Positions 32,101-39,971 of a stretch of 64,000 nt of DNA are shown here, in pieces. The DNA comes from Flavobacteriales bacterium (GTDB lineage: Bacteria; Bacteroidota; Bacteroidia; Flavobacteriales_D; Crocinitomicaceae). A model generated the notes under the pieces. The model saw nothing but the letters and a program-made list of their open reading frames with translations, had not been told where the DNA came from and did no database searches. Where the stretch lies: the NCBI GenBank assembly GCA_947470515.1, contig CANITF010000009.1, positions 37,868-101,867 on the forward strand. The letters are read 5' to 3'. Positions within the stretch are counted from its first letter, which is position 1; every line of letters starts with the position of its first letter. Both the position numbers and the translations under genes were made by a program.

Positions 32101-34283
32101 ATTGTGCCAATATAAGCAATTGCACCATAATTCGGAATGTTTACAAATTCTTCTGATTTAGAGGTCCCATTTTGAAAAATGTTTCCGTTGTAACATGAAT
32201 TTGTAATTATCAATGGATATTTTCCTTGGTTGTTCCAATTTGATGGATCATCAATATTTATTTCGAATCCTGAAGATGTTGCAGCAGCATGACCAAAGAA
32301 TGTAATCATAGAAACACCTTCTTGTATGCGCGTCATTAAATCGTTTAATTCAGAAGGATTCAAGGGATTGTCATCCGATTTCGCGGTAGTAGAAACATGT
32401 CCGCCAAAATATTCATTTTCAATAATACTTTCCATGGAATTCATATAACTTTGAAAAGTGGCTTGCTGACTTGCATCAGTGCCACCGACAAAATGTAATA
32501 TTTGCTTTTGCCAGTCTTTTGCTGCAGAATTATAGACAGATAAAGGGTCTTGTTCTAAATCATAAAGTTTGATTTTCTCTAAATAATCACTTAAGTCTTG
32601 ATTTGTTTTTGCAGCAATTCTCCCTGTTGGAATTAAAGGTGCCCAGCGTGTTGTCCCAGGTAAATTCGATGTAATACAGGCATCACTTGAAGGTTGACCA
32701 AAGGAAGGAATCAAAGAAGCTGCAAAATTTGTTGAATTAGTTCTTGATCCTGGACCAGTTGAGGTAATTCCTCCAACATTGGCTTCCCGAATCCCTTTAC
32801 CCATTAAAAACAATCCAACTGGTTTGTCTACTGTAGCTAAATCATAAATGTGATGTGAAAACCTTCTTATTCCATTGATATGTTTTTCAATTCCACCACC
32901 ATATTGTTGATACAATTCATTGACGTTGGCTAGGATTACATTGTAATTTCCACCAGCAGCTGACATTCTATAGGATGCATAATCAACCGATGCTGCTTGC
33001 AACGCAGGATTATAAATCATCAGTAAAGCCTCTTCTGCACTTAATAGATTGAAATTTGTAAATAAACCAGAGCCGTTTACAGCTTCCAAATTTGTAACAG
33101 AAAATACGGTGCTATTTTCTTGATAAATAACCTTTTGACTTATACCATTGGCACTATTCGGAAACAGAATACTGTAACTTCCTCCATTCGCTGTTAATGA
33201 AACCTTTCGAGGAGTATCTCCTAAAATAAAAACCAATGGATTTGTAGTTGAAAGGTTCGTTAGATCAATTCGTGTTTTACTTTCTAATAAATTATTTTCT
33301 GCGTTAAAAATTGCCTTATTCGCGCCTGATAAATCTGGAATTCGAGGGTATGAAAAAGACCAAAAATTGATCGATTGATAATCTGTCAAAGCTCCTTGAT
33401 CACCTACTATCGAAACCTTAAAATTTGAACCTCCTGAAGCGGGTAGAATACTCGAAGGAAAGGATTTTGTTATATGAATAGCTTTATAACCAGTAAAAAT
33501 AGAGTCTTGAATAACATAATTGGATGATCCAATTGTATGCAATGTATGGTGATTACCTAATCCAGTTGAAGAAGCATTGGAAACACCAACACTTACAGCT
33601 CGGTATTGCACCAGTGGAGCATCTAATCCTTGATAAACGTTCTCAATGGATGTTGTACTCCAATCCCAGACATATCCCGAAACGCCATTTATTGGCGTAC
33701 TTCCCCATCCTTCCCCAGATGTGAAAAATGAACTTGAAGCATCAGATGATTTTTCACCTTCATTATAGGATGATGAATTGGATTGAAATTTTTCAAATAA
33801 GATATAATTGGATGGAGAATAGGATGCAAAATCTAAATCAGACTCAACAGTAAATCTCAAATTTGTTGTTAAATTATTCCAAGTTAAAAAATATTGAATC
33901 GTATCATTGTATAAGCTGTATTTTGGATTTCCAATATCCGTAGGCGTATCATAAAGGGTTGAATCTAACCACCCATCATTTTTTTCTGCGTAAAATAAGA
34001 TGTAATCTCCCGGATCCATTGTTAAGTCACCACCATCTTCAATGTGTAATGGAATTTCATTTTCCTTGCCAAATAATTGAATATTTTGTGATGAAAAAGT
34101 TCCTACTGGAATTCCAGAATTGGATAAAGCAGTATAATCTATTTTGTGAATCCCTGAAGTATTAACATTGAAAGCATAATATTTTTGAGAATAATTAATC
34201 CACTCGTTACCATATGTTTGACTCTCAACAAGTTTTGCACTAAATGTTGCAAGAATTAGTAGTATGTAGGTTTTAAAATTCAT
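29118..34283 (-). CDS. gingipain-type C25 peptidase, PorU/PorU2-like (T9SS sortase candidate)
   Basis: A 1721-residue secreted protein with a signal peptide (MNFKTYILLILATFSAKLVES). The C25 peptidase core carries the catalytic pair His665 (FFGHAA) and Cys697 (TNSCYNG). Long beta-sandwich regions follow, and the end is FlgD-Ig/CTD-like (NYPNPFSTSTRFVF ... NGVYLYTVKA). PorU is the T9SS sortase that cleaves C-terminal signals and attaches cargo to the cell surface. It is longer than typical PorU (about 1100-1300), so it may be the PorU2-type paralogue. The porV-like gene is two bases upstream, supporting a secretion role. Confidence 0.8.
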   Translation of the reverse strand: MNFKTYILLILATFSAKLVESQTYGNEWINYSQKYYAFNVNTSGIHKIDYTALSNSGIPVGTFSSQNIQLFGKENEIPLHIEDGGDLTMDPGDYILFYAEKNDGWLDSTLYDTPTDIGNPKYSLYNDTIQYFLTWNNLTTNLRFTVESDLDFASYSPSNYILFEKFQSNSSSYNEGEKSSDASSSFFTSGEGWGSTPINGVSGYVWDWSTTSIENVYQGLDAPLVQYRAVSVGVSNASSTGLGNHHTLHTIGSSNYVIQDSIFTGYKAIHITKSFPSSILPASGGSNFKVSIVGDQGALTDYQSINFWSFSYPRIPDLSGANKAIFNAENNLLESKTRIDLTNLSTTNPLVFILGDTPRKVSLTANGGSYSILFPNSANGISQKVIYQENSTVFSVTNLEAVNGSGLFTNFNLLSAEEALLMIYNPALQAASVDYASYRMSAAGGNYNVILANVNELYQQYGGGIEKHINGIRRFSHHIYDLATVDKPVGLFLMGKGIREANVGGITSTGPGSRTNSTNFAASLIPSFGQPSSDACITSNLPGTTRWAPLIPTGRIAAKTNQDLSDYLEKIKLYDLEQDPLSVYNSAAKDWQKQILHFVGGTDASQQATFQSYMNSMESIIENEYFGGHVSTTAKSDDNPLNPSELNDLMTRIQEGVSMITFFGHAAATSSGFEINIDDPSNWNNQGKYPLIITNSCYNGNIFQNGTSKSEEFVNIPNYGAIAYIGTINLGFASTLYQYSSELYSNFSAANYGKTLGSQIKATIENIELIGTNNLTIESTCSQMALNGDPMLKLNPHQKPEIELTEQGVSFLPQDLDLTVDSFEMRIALKNLGQSIITNFSVDVTRNFPSTSIDSVYTFFIPELHYTDTLVFKMPLQANIGIGINTFTIKADLPTFIDEQYDEINNNQIVKTLFINVDGIVPVIPYEFAVVPIDSVTVKASTINPIADFNTYRFEMDTIDFEGAPSPFHRFALVSGYGGVKEVNPSQWFLSSNGMPSTLVCTDSTVYFWRVSVVDPIPVWRESSFQYITGREGWGQDHFYQFKKNGFNGILYNRPSRKRLFGANNKQITCEVKYSSAIPNIYYNAYSIDGQEKEYGICSYTPSFYVAVVDAITLEPWGTRYGPANPTHNFGNANDNGACRPRVENYFIFRQNDPNQIINFQNMIAAVPDSHYILVYSPMTTLYDQWDLLAPSLYTTFQNLGSDSIVPGRPNLPFAFFCRKGDPNTVVELFAQTAGEDLHLEGDLIGSDYLGQENSTLIGPAAEWGAAYWKQDSLELVNTDSTVLYIRAFDITGAFQFETTQQFSHNDSILNLNTIVDASLYPFIQLGAYYEDTVSFTPAQIDRWHVLYTPLPEAAIDGSTAYTWLPATDTLNEGQTVQFAVDVKNIYTIPMDSLLISYWVQDNNQVKHPIAYARQDSLLVNEVFRDTITFSTQGLAGINSLWMEVNPYVNGSVYVTDQPEQQHFNNLLQIPFFVNGDVINPILDVTFDGRHILNGDIISPESQILISLKDENPYLIMDDISDTTLFGIYITDPDGIQTRIPFMDASGNTVMQWIPAESQSKRFKILYPALFTQNGKYTLFVQGSDESGNLSGDLEYRITFEVIHESMITYMMNYPNPFSTSTRFVFTLTGSEVPDEMIIQIMTVSGKVVREITEDQIGTIQIGRNISEYAWDGTDEYGDPLANGVYLYTVKAQINGEDIKHMETGADSHFKKEFGKMYIIR

Positions 34284-34285
34284 TT

Positions 34286-35431
34286 TTATTTCATGTTTTT
34301 CGGTTTTTCAAGCTTTATCCGTAAGGATATGACGTGAGAATAAAGTGCAACGGATGCATCACCTATATCTGTAAAGGCATAATCTAAATGAAAATTTTTA
34401 ATTGTAACACCTAACCCAATATTTGGTTGGATATTTAATGATTTTGTATCATCGAAGTTTTTAACATACTGCATGTTTGTTACACCGGCACGAATAGCTA
34501 CAAAACTTTTAAAACCAAATTCTAACCCAAAATGTGGATCCATAGAAACTAATCCAGTTCGAACTAACGTATTTCTTCTCCCGTCTGTTGTTATATCTAA
34601 ATCCACTTCTCCTGCGGCATAAATTCCTTTTTTGCCTAAATTAAATTTACCGTAACTCGCTAAAATTATTCTTGGTAATGTTAATTCTAATCCATTTTGT
34701 GGCAATGTGTTTCCAGTTGCAAGGAATACTTCTTGCGTTTGTTGATCTAAGGTAAACACCCATGCATTAAATGTTGAAGTAATATCTCGTGCCATTAAAC
34801 CGAATTTCCAGCGATCTTTAATTTGGTATTGTGCACCGGCATCTAATCCAAATCCCCAAGATTTTGCAAAATCACCTACTTTACGGTGAATAATTTTAAA
34901 ATTACCACCTACACTTAATCCTTCAATTTTTAGTTTTCGGGCATAAGAGAATAAAAAGGCGTAATCAGCTGCCGTGAATGTAGAAATATTGTCATAATTG
35001 ATATTACCCGAATTGTCAATTAATTGAGTTGTATTAGGAATGTCATCAACGGCAAAACGAATGGCAGAGAAACCAACAGTACTTTTTTCGTCAATTGCAT
35101 GTGCCAACCCGAGGTAATCATATTTGGCAATTCCAGCAAAATACTCTGAATGCATCATCCCAACTTCTAACCATTTTGTGACTTTTGTCAAACCAGCTGG
35201 ATTCCAATATGCTGAGTTGACATTGCCAGTTTGCGCTGCTACGGCATTACCAAGCCCAAGTGCATCTGCACCAATTCCAATTGCTAGGAATTCATTTGAA
35301 TATTTTGGGGCAACTTTATCTTCTTGTGCGAAGGAGACAGAAACAATTAATGAAAAAATGACAGACGAATAAAAATTCACAGTTCTATAAGTTTTAATAA
35401 GAAAAATAGACCTTAATAACATTACTTTCAT
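34286..35431 (-). CDS. PorV/PorQ-family outer-membrane protein of the type IX secretion system
   Basis: About 381 residues, signal peptide ending SVSFAQ, then the PorV-type beta-barrel start SNEFLAIGIGADALGLGNAVAAQTGNVNSAYWNPAGL, a strong signature of the UPF0164/PorV family. In the type IX system PorV carries cargo to the PorU sortase. The gene is two bases from the C25 peptidase gene. A TAACTTTG box at 35511-35504 lies inside the longer open frame, which itself begins with a TTG, so the ATG at 35431 (or 35422) is preferred. Confidence 0.82.
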   Translation of the reverse strand: MKVMLLRSIFLIKTYRTVNFYSSVIFSLIVSVSFAQEDKVAPKYSNEFLAIGIGADALGLGNAVAAQTGNVNSAYWNPAGLTKVTKWLEVGMMHSEYFAGIAKYDYLGLAHAIDEKSTVGFSAIRFAVDDIPNTTQLIDNSGNINYDNISTFTAADYAFLFSYARKLKIEGLSVGGNFKIIHRKVGDFAKSWGFGLDAGAQYQIKDRWKFGLMARDITSTFNAWVFTLDQQTQEVFLATGNTLPQNGLELTLPRIILASYGKFNLGKKGIYAAGEVDLDITTDGRRNTLVRTGLVSMDPHFGLEFGFKSFVAIRAGVTNMQYVKNFDDTKSLNIQPNIGLGVTIKNFHLDYAFTDIGDASVALYSHVISLRIKLEKPKNMK

Positions 35432-35503
35432 TAAAAAATTGTGTTCTTTGTAGTAAAAAGTAAATTTTACTAAATGTAAATCTAATTCAATTTGCTTACT
35501 AGG

Positions 35504-35511
35504 CAAAGTTA
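35504..35511 (-). promoter_or_regulatory. candidate -7 box of the porV-like/C25 peptidase operon
   Basis: Minus-strand TAACTTTG fits TAnnTTTG exactly, about 70 bases before the chosen start. Confidence 0.45.
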
Positions 35512-35533
35512 AATTAACATATTATAATATACA

Positions 35534-36367
35534 ATGTTCAATATACCCAATCTTTTTACCGCAGCAAATTTGATATGTGGCGTTATGGCAATAATTTTAA
35601 CACTTGCAGGCAGAATAGATATTGCACCTTTTGCCATTTTTTTAGGTGGATTATTTGATTTTTTTGATGGATTTTTAGCTCGAAAATTAAATGTTACAGG
35701 GGAATTTGGAAAACAGCTAGATTCATTGGCTGATATGGTGACTTTTGGATTAGCTCCAGGTATATTGATGATGGTCGTTATCATTGCTACTATTTATATT
35801 GATGGACCTTTTTTCGATATGAACTTTCCTTCGTACGTCAATTTTCAAATACACAATTGGGTGAATGCTGTATTTTATGGCGTACCAAACAACATGGATG
35901 CGTCGATAAAATATTTGCCTTTTACGGCCTTGTTTATTCCTTTTATGTCAATGTTTCGTTTAGCTAAATTTAACCTAGATAAGCGCCAAACCGAGTCATT
36001 TATTGGTATTCCGACTCCTTTAAATACAATTTTCTTCACATTTTTCCCTTTGATTTTATGGTTAGAGTTTGATACTTGGAAATACAGCGAAGGGATTTTT
36101 GGATACGTTTTTAATTCTTATTTCTTAATAGGTTTAATCGTGTTAATGAGTCTTTTATTGGTGTCAGAAATCCATTTGTTTTCATTGAAATTTAAAAACT
36201 TTAAATGGAAAGGAAATGAAATTAGATTTTCCTTTTTGTTGATAAGTGCAATATTAATTGCTGTATTTTTGGTTTGGGCAATTCCATTAATTGTATTTTT
36301 GCAATTGATTTTATCGGTTATAGAAAATAAGTATTTTAAAAAAGAAAAAAATGAAATTCAAAGCTGA
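35534..36367 (+). CDS. pssA: CDP-diacylglycerol-serine O-phosphatidyltransferase
   Basis: Integral membrane enzyme making phosphatidylserine for phosphatidylethanolamine. The 277 residues contain the full CDP-alcohol phosphatidyltransferase motif DGxxAR(x8)GxxxDxxxD: D45-G46, A49-R50, G59, D63 and D67. Five or six hydrophobic segments follow. The purS start overlaps the end by 17 bases. Phosphatidylserine synthase is favoured over other family members by length and by its typical form in Bacteroidota. Confidence 0.9.
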   Translation: MFNIPNLFTAANLICGVMAIILTLAGRIDIAPFAIFLGGLFDFFDGFLARKLNVTGEFGKQLDSLADMVTFGLAPGILMMVVIIATIYIDGPFFDMNFPSYVNFQIHNWVNAVFYGVPNNMDASIKYLPFTALFIPFMSMFRLAKFNLDKRQTESFIGIPTPLNTIFFTFFPLILWLEFDTWKYSEGIFGYVFNSYFLIGLIVLMSLLLVSEIHLFSLKFKNFKWKGNEIRFSFLLISAILIAVFLVWAIPLIVFLQLILSVIENKYFKKEKNEIQS

Positions 36368-36602
36368 AATAGACGTTATGCCATTGGACGCACTTTTAGA
36401 TCCTCAAGGGAAAGCAGTAACAAACAGTATGAAAAATATTGGATTAGCAGAAATAGATGGAGTTAGAATAGGACGCCATGTGCGCTTGTTTGTTGATGCT
36501 GCTTCTATTGAAATTGCAGAAAGTAAAGTAGAAGAAGCATGTAAAAAATTACTTTCTAATCAGATTATGGAGAGTTTTTCATACACAGTTACTTCAGTAT
36601 AA
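36351..36602 (+). CDS. purS: phosphoribosylformylglycinamidine synthase subunit PurS
   Basis: An 83-residue small subunit that bridges PurL and PurQ in the purine pathway step from FGAR to FGAM. The pattern MKFKAEIDVMPLDALLDPQGKAVTNSMKNIG and the RIGRHVRLFVDA segment match the family. It overlaps the end of pssA by 17 bases. PurQ and PurL are not nearby; some organisms use one large PurL instead, so whether this PurS is used in purine synthesis depends on the rest of the genome. Confidence 0.88.
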   Translation: MKFKAEIDVMPLDALLDPQGKAVTNSMKNIGLAEIDGVRIGRHVRLFVDAASIEIAESKVEEACKKLLSNQIMESFSYTVTSV

Positions 36603-36671
36603 TTTAGGTTACTTATAGGAGTGTTTTTTTAAAGTTTTGGTAAAAAAGTGTAAAAAACAATTTTACATTTT

Positions 36672-36699
36672 TTTGACACCAAATCTATATTTACATTTG
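36672..36699 (+). promoter_or_regulatory. candidate promoter of the coiled-coil membrane protein
   Basis: TTTG at 36672-36675 and TACATTTG at 36692-36699, with a shorter spacer (16) than usual. It falls inside the longer open frame, which supports the start at 36721. Confidence 0.45.
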
Positions 36700-36720
36700 T
36701 TTATTAAAAAAAAAAAGGAT

Positions 36721-37698
36721 ATGTCAGAAATAAATGCATCAGCAGAAAAGAAAAGCAATGGAGTGTTCATTGTAATCATACTTGCTTTATTAGTTGGACT
36801 TGCTGTGATGGCCTATCTTTGGTCTAGTAAAAACAGTCAGTTAAATGATTGTATGAATGAAAATATTACTTTGAAATCTGATATGGAAGGAATGAATCAA
36901 ATGTTGATTCCTTTTTTAGGTGATGATGTTTCTAATAATTTATTGAAAGATTTTAAAAACATGCTTTCAGATTATGATAAAATTAGAGAAGAAGGTCGTC
37001 CTGAAGATCAAGAAGAAATGAAAATTCAACAGGATAAAATTCAAGGTTTAATTACAGAGCTAGAAACGGCTAAACGAAATGGTCGAGTAAGTGGATCTTT
37101 AATCGCTAAATTGAATCGTGAAAATGAAACTTTGCGTTCAATTATGAAGGGTTATGTTGTGCAAATTGACGAACTCAACACAAAAAATTTACAATTAACT
37201 TCAGATCTCGATAAATCGACTGTAGAATTAACAGATACAAAGTCAGAAAGAGACATGTTTAAACAAGACGCGGAAGAAAAAGGTGCTCAAGTTAAAAAAG
37301 GATCTAAATTGCAAGCATTTGGATTTGGTTCTGTTGGGCTTAAAATGAAATTGAATAATACAACGGAAGTTACAAAGAATGCACGTTCGGTAGTTCAAAT
37401 AAAATCGAGTTTTACAATTTCTGAAAATCCAATTACTCCTTCAGGTAAGAAAATTGTTTATATGCAGGTGATAAATCCAGATGGAAAAACGATGCAGACG
37501 AAATCAAGTAATACGGTTCAGACAGATTTAGGAAATATTGCTTATTCTGATAAAAAAGAAATAGATTATCAAAACGAACGAATTGACCTTGCGATTTATT
37601 ATGATTTGAAAGGTGAAGAGGCATTAAAAGGTAATTATAAAGTAAAAATTTATTGTGAAGGTAACCTGATAGGCACGGATAGTTTCACTTTAAAATAA
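36721..37698 (+). CDS. single-pass membrane protein with coiled coil
   Basis: A 325-residue protein with one transmembrane helix (about 14-38, GVFIVIILALLVGLAVMAYLW), a long periplasmic coiled coil (about 42-195) and a C-terminal strand-rich domain (about 215-325; VYMQVINPDGKTMQTK...). I do not recognise the family. The layout suggests an inner-membrane protein that reaches into the periplasm. The frame is open back to 36637, but a promoter lies in that stretch and the A-rich GGAT just before 36721 fits the start. Confidence 0.8.
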   Translation: MSEINASAEKKSNGVFIVIILALLVGLAVMAYLWSSKNSQLNDCMNENITLKSDMEGMNQMLIPFLGDDVSNNLLKDFKNMLSDYDKIREEGRPEDQEEMKIQQDKIQGLITELETAKRNGRVSGSLIAKLNRENETLRSIMKGYVVQIDELNTKNLQLTSDLDKSTVELTDTKSERDMFKQDAEEKGAQVKKGSKLQAFGFGSVGLKMKLNNTTEVTKNARSVVQIKSSFTISENPITPSGKKIVYMQVINPDGKTMQTKSSNTVQTDLGNIAYSDKKEIDYQNERIDLAIYYDLKGEEALKGNYKVKIYCEGNLIGTDSFTLK

Positions 37699-37708
37699 AT
37701 AGTTAAAC

Positions 37709-37723
37709 GTGAGTTTTACTCAC
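37709..37723 (+). other. short hairpin before the RRM protein gene
   Basis: GTGAG and CTCAC pair across TTTTA, 12 bases before the RRM start codon. No T-run follows, so it is not a standard terminator. It could be a translational element. Confidence 0.4.
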
Positions 37724-37735
37724 AAATTTAGGTAA

Positions 37736-38050
37736 ATGGTAAATTTATTCATTGCAAATCTTGATTGGGAAATCACCTCAGAAGATTTAAAAACAACTTT
37801 TTCAGCATTTGGGCCTGTGACTTATGCACATGTAGTGTATGAAAAAGACACAAAGCGTTCAAAGGGTTTCGGATACATCGAAATGGAAGACACAGACCAC
37901 GCAATAAATGCAATAAACGCATTAAATGGAATGGATATTAACGGCCGTAAATTGGATGTAAAGATTGCTTCCCCAAAAGGCAATAGACCAGCTAAAAAGG
38001 CCGAAGTTGAGAAAAAACCATTTGAGAAAAAACCTTTCAATAAAAGATAA
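37736..38050 (+). CDS. RRM-domain RNA-binding protein
   Basis: A 104-residue single-RRM protein of the bacterial Rbp type. The RNP2 motif is LFIANL (residues 4-9) and RNP1 is KGFGYIEM (about 43-50), with a basic Lys/Pro-rich tail (EKKPFEKKPFNKR). Related proteins in cyanobacteria and Bacteroidota bind single-stranded RNA, and some are cold-induced. The gene stands alone between a membrane protein gene and an enoyl-CoA hydratase gene. RNA targets unknown. Confidence 0.92.
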   Translation: MVNLFIANLDWEITSEDLKTTFSAFGPVTYAHVVYEKDTKRSKGFGYIEMEDTDHAINAINALNGMDINGRKLDVKIASPKGNRPAKKAEVEKKPFEKKPFNKR

Positions 38051-38086
38051 TAATCACTTTTCGATTCTTAGTAAATACATTAAGAT

Positions 38087-38860
38087 ATGTCATCAGCAAT
38101 AAATCAAGGTTTTGTAGAGTTTGCAATTAGTCCATCTGGAATAGCTACAATTGAATTTGGGCACCCTTTGAGTAATTCATTACCAGGCAAAATTCTTCAA
38201 AAATTAGCGCAAACTATTACTGATTTAGGGAATGATAATTCAGTTAAAGTAATTGTTCTTAAATCGGACGGAGAAAAAGTGTTTTGCGCTGGTGCAAGTT
38301 TTGATGAATTAATTTCAATCCAAGACTTCGAAGCAGGAAAAGTTTTCTTTTCTGGATTCGCTAATGTTATTAATGCTTGTAGAAAAGCACCGAAATTTAT
38401 CATAGGTCGAGTTCAAGGAAAAGCTGTTGGAGGTGGCGTTGGACTTGCTTCTGCCGTTGATTATTGCCTAGCTACTAAAACAGCCGATGTTAAATTGTCT
38501 GAATTAGCAGTCGGGATAGGTCCGTTTGTTGTTGGTCCCGCAGTAGAAAGAAAAATAGGTCTATCGGCAATGAGTGAATTGACGATCAACGCCACAGAAT
38601 GGAGATCTGCAGATTGGGCAAAGAAAAAAGGATTATATGTTGATGTTTTCGAGAATGCTGTTGACATGGATATTGAAATTAAAAAATTATCAGAAAAATT
38701 AGCGCATTCGAATCCTGAAGCAATGGCTTTACTAAAAGAAGTATTTTGGAAAGGAACTGAGGGCTGGGATCAACTGCTTGCAGATAGAGCGAGCATCAGC
38801 GGAAAACTTATATTAAGTGACTTTTCAGTCAATGCAATCAATGAATTTAAGAAGAAATAA
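38087..38860 (+). CDS. enoyl-CoA hydratase/isomerase family protein
   Basis: A 257-residue crotonase-fold enzyme. The CoA-binding and oxyanion-hole segment VFCAGASFDEL is followed by AVGGGVGLASAVDYCLATKTADVKLSELAVGIGPFV. One catalytic position near 135 is present as E in LSELAVGI. The reaction could be hydration or isomerisation, and the exact substrate cannot be told. It is separate from the fad cluster. Confidence 0.88.
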   Translation: MSSAINQGFVEFAISPSGIATIEFGHPLSNSLPGKILQKLAQTITDLGNDNSVKVIVLKSDGEKVFCAGASFDELISIQDFEAGKVFFSGFANVINACRKAPKFIIGRVQGKAVGGGVGLASAVDYCLATKTADVKLSELAVGIGPFVVGPAVERKIGLSAMSELTINATEWRSADWAKKKGLYVDVFENAVDMDIEIKKLSEKLAHSNPEAMALLKEVFWKGTEGWDQLLADRASISGKLILSDFSVNAINEFKKK

Positions 38861-38934
38861 GAGCAAATATGTCAACCAGTGACCGACTGCTATTTCTATC
38901 AAATAACTTTTCTAAATTCTTTTTTCAAAATTCG

Positions 38935-38966
38935 TTTGTTAATAAAGTTTAGAAGTTATATCTTTG
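38935..38966 (+). promoter_or_regulatory. promoter of the rplM operon
   Basis: TTTG (38935-38938), a 20-base spacer and TATCTTTG (38959-38966): the best promoter match in the window to the Bacteroidota consensus. Transcription should begin near 38971, leaving a leader of about 42 bases before the GTG start. Confidence 0.8.
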
Positions 38967-39012
38967 CACCCCGAATTTAGGGATATTGTCTTATTTTAAT
39001 AAATGTAAAATT

Positions 39013-39468
39013 GTGGATACATTAAGTTACAGAACCGTTTCCGGCAACAAGGAGACCGCTAATAAAAAGTGGCTTGTTGTGGATGCTGAAGGCCAAACTG
39101 TTGGTCGTTTAGCGAGTAAAGTGGCGAAAATCATTCGTGGTAAACACAAAACGAATTTCACCCCTCATGCTGACTGCGGCGACAACGTTATCGTTATCAA
39201 CGCAGAGAAAGTTTCTTTCTCAGGCGCTAAGCTTGTCAACAAAGAGTATGTACGTTACACTGGATATCCTGGTGGACAACGCTTTACTTCAGCTCAAGAT
39301 ATGTTAAGAAAACATCCTGAGCGTTTAATTGAAAAAGCTGTTAAAGGTATGTTACCTAAGAACACGCTTGGAAGAAGATTATTTACAAACTTGAAAGTGT
39401 ATACGGGTACGGAACACAAACAAGAGGCTCAAAAGCCTGAAGTTTTTAACCTAGATACATTCAAATAA
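39013..39468 (+). CDS. rplM: 50S ribosomal protein L13
   Basis: A 151-residue protein. Homologues in Bacteroidota begin MDTLSYKT, which corresponds here to a GTG at 39013 (VDTLSYRT); upstream codons to a TTG at 38986 fall in the untranslated leader. The L13 signature [38 protein letters not shown] is clear. It is translationally coupled to rpsI: the stop TAA shares a base with the next ATG. Confidence 0.95.
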   Translation: MDTLSYRTVSGNKETANKKWLVVDAEGQTVGRLASKVAKIIRGKHKTNFTPHADCGDNVIVINAEKVSFSGAKLVNKEYVRYTGYPGGQRFTSAQDMLRKHPERLIEKAVKGMLPKNTLGRRLFTNLKVYTGTEHKQEAQKPEVFNLDTFK

Positions 39469-39860
39469 TGAGTATGGAAATAATTAATACATTAGGAAGA
39501 AGAAAAACATCAGTTGCTCGTGTTTACCTTTCAAAAGGTACAGGTAAATTGATCGTAAATAAGAAAGACTACAAAGAAGTTTTTCCAGTTGCTGTTCTTC
39601 AGTCAAAAATCGAACAACCGTTCGCAGTCACTAGTACAGAAGGTCAATTTGACGTGAAAGTGAATGTATTCGGTGGTGGTATCAACGGTCAAGCAGAAGC
39701 GATTCGTTTAGGAATCTCTAGAGCTTTAGTTGTAGTTGCTGAAGAAAACAAAACATTATTGAAAGCAGAAGGATTGATGACACGTGATCCAAGAATGGTT
39801 GAACGTAAGAAACCAGGTCAACCGAAAGCACGTAAGAAATTTCAATTCTCTAAACGTTAA
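39468..39860 (+). CDS. rpsI: 30S ribosomal protein S9
   Basis: A 130-residue protein ending in the conserved [17 protein letters not shown] tail that reaches the P-site. The start [12 protein letters not shown] is typical. The ATG at 39468 overlaps the rplM stop; the in-frame ATG at 39474 ([11 protein letters not shown]) is an equally likely start. Second gene of the L13-S9-S2-EF-Ts operon. Confidence 0.96.
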   Translation: MSMEIINTLGRRKTSVARVYLSKGTGKLIVNKKDYKEVFPVAVLQSKIEQPFAVTSTEGQFDVKVNVFGGGINGQAEAIRLGISRALVVVAEENKTLLKAEGLMTRDPRMVERKKPGQPKARKKFQFSKR

Positions 39861-39881
39861 AATTTATTTAACGCTGTTTAG

Positions 39882-39936
39882 GATCCAAACATTAGTGTAC
39901 CCTCGCAACCTTGTTGTGACCCTCTAAATGTTGATC
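39882..39936 (+). promoter_or_regulatory. structured leader before rpsB, candidate S2 autoregulatory element
   Basis: GATC-CA-AACATT-AG (39882-39895) pairs with CT-A-AATGTT-GATC (39924-39936), enclosing a small hairpin CAACcttGTTG. ACCCTC occurs twice in the loop (39899-39904 and 39919-39924), partly overlapping the closing stem. It lies in the 111-base gap between rpsI and rpsB. Ribosomal protein S2 is known to regulate its own operon in E. coli; regulation here is inference. Confidence 0.45.
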
Positions 39937-39971
39937 TATTAAAGGAATGTAAACAATTTAAAAAAAAAAGA

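Noticed and set aside
38986..39012. Upstream TTG as the start of rplM
   Set aside because: Family alignments begin at the DTLSYRT segment, and the extra residues would fall in the short leader after the promoter.
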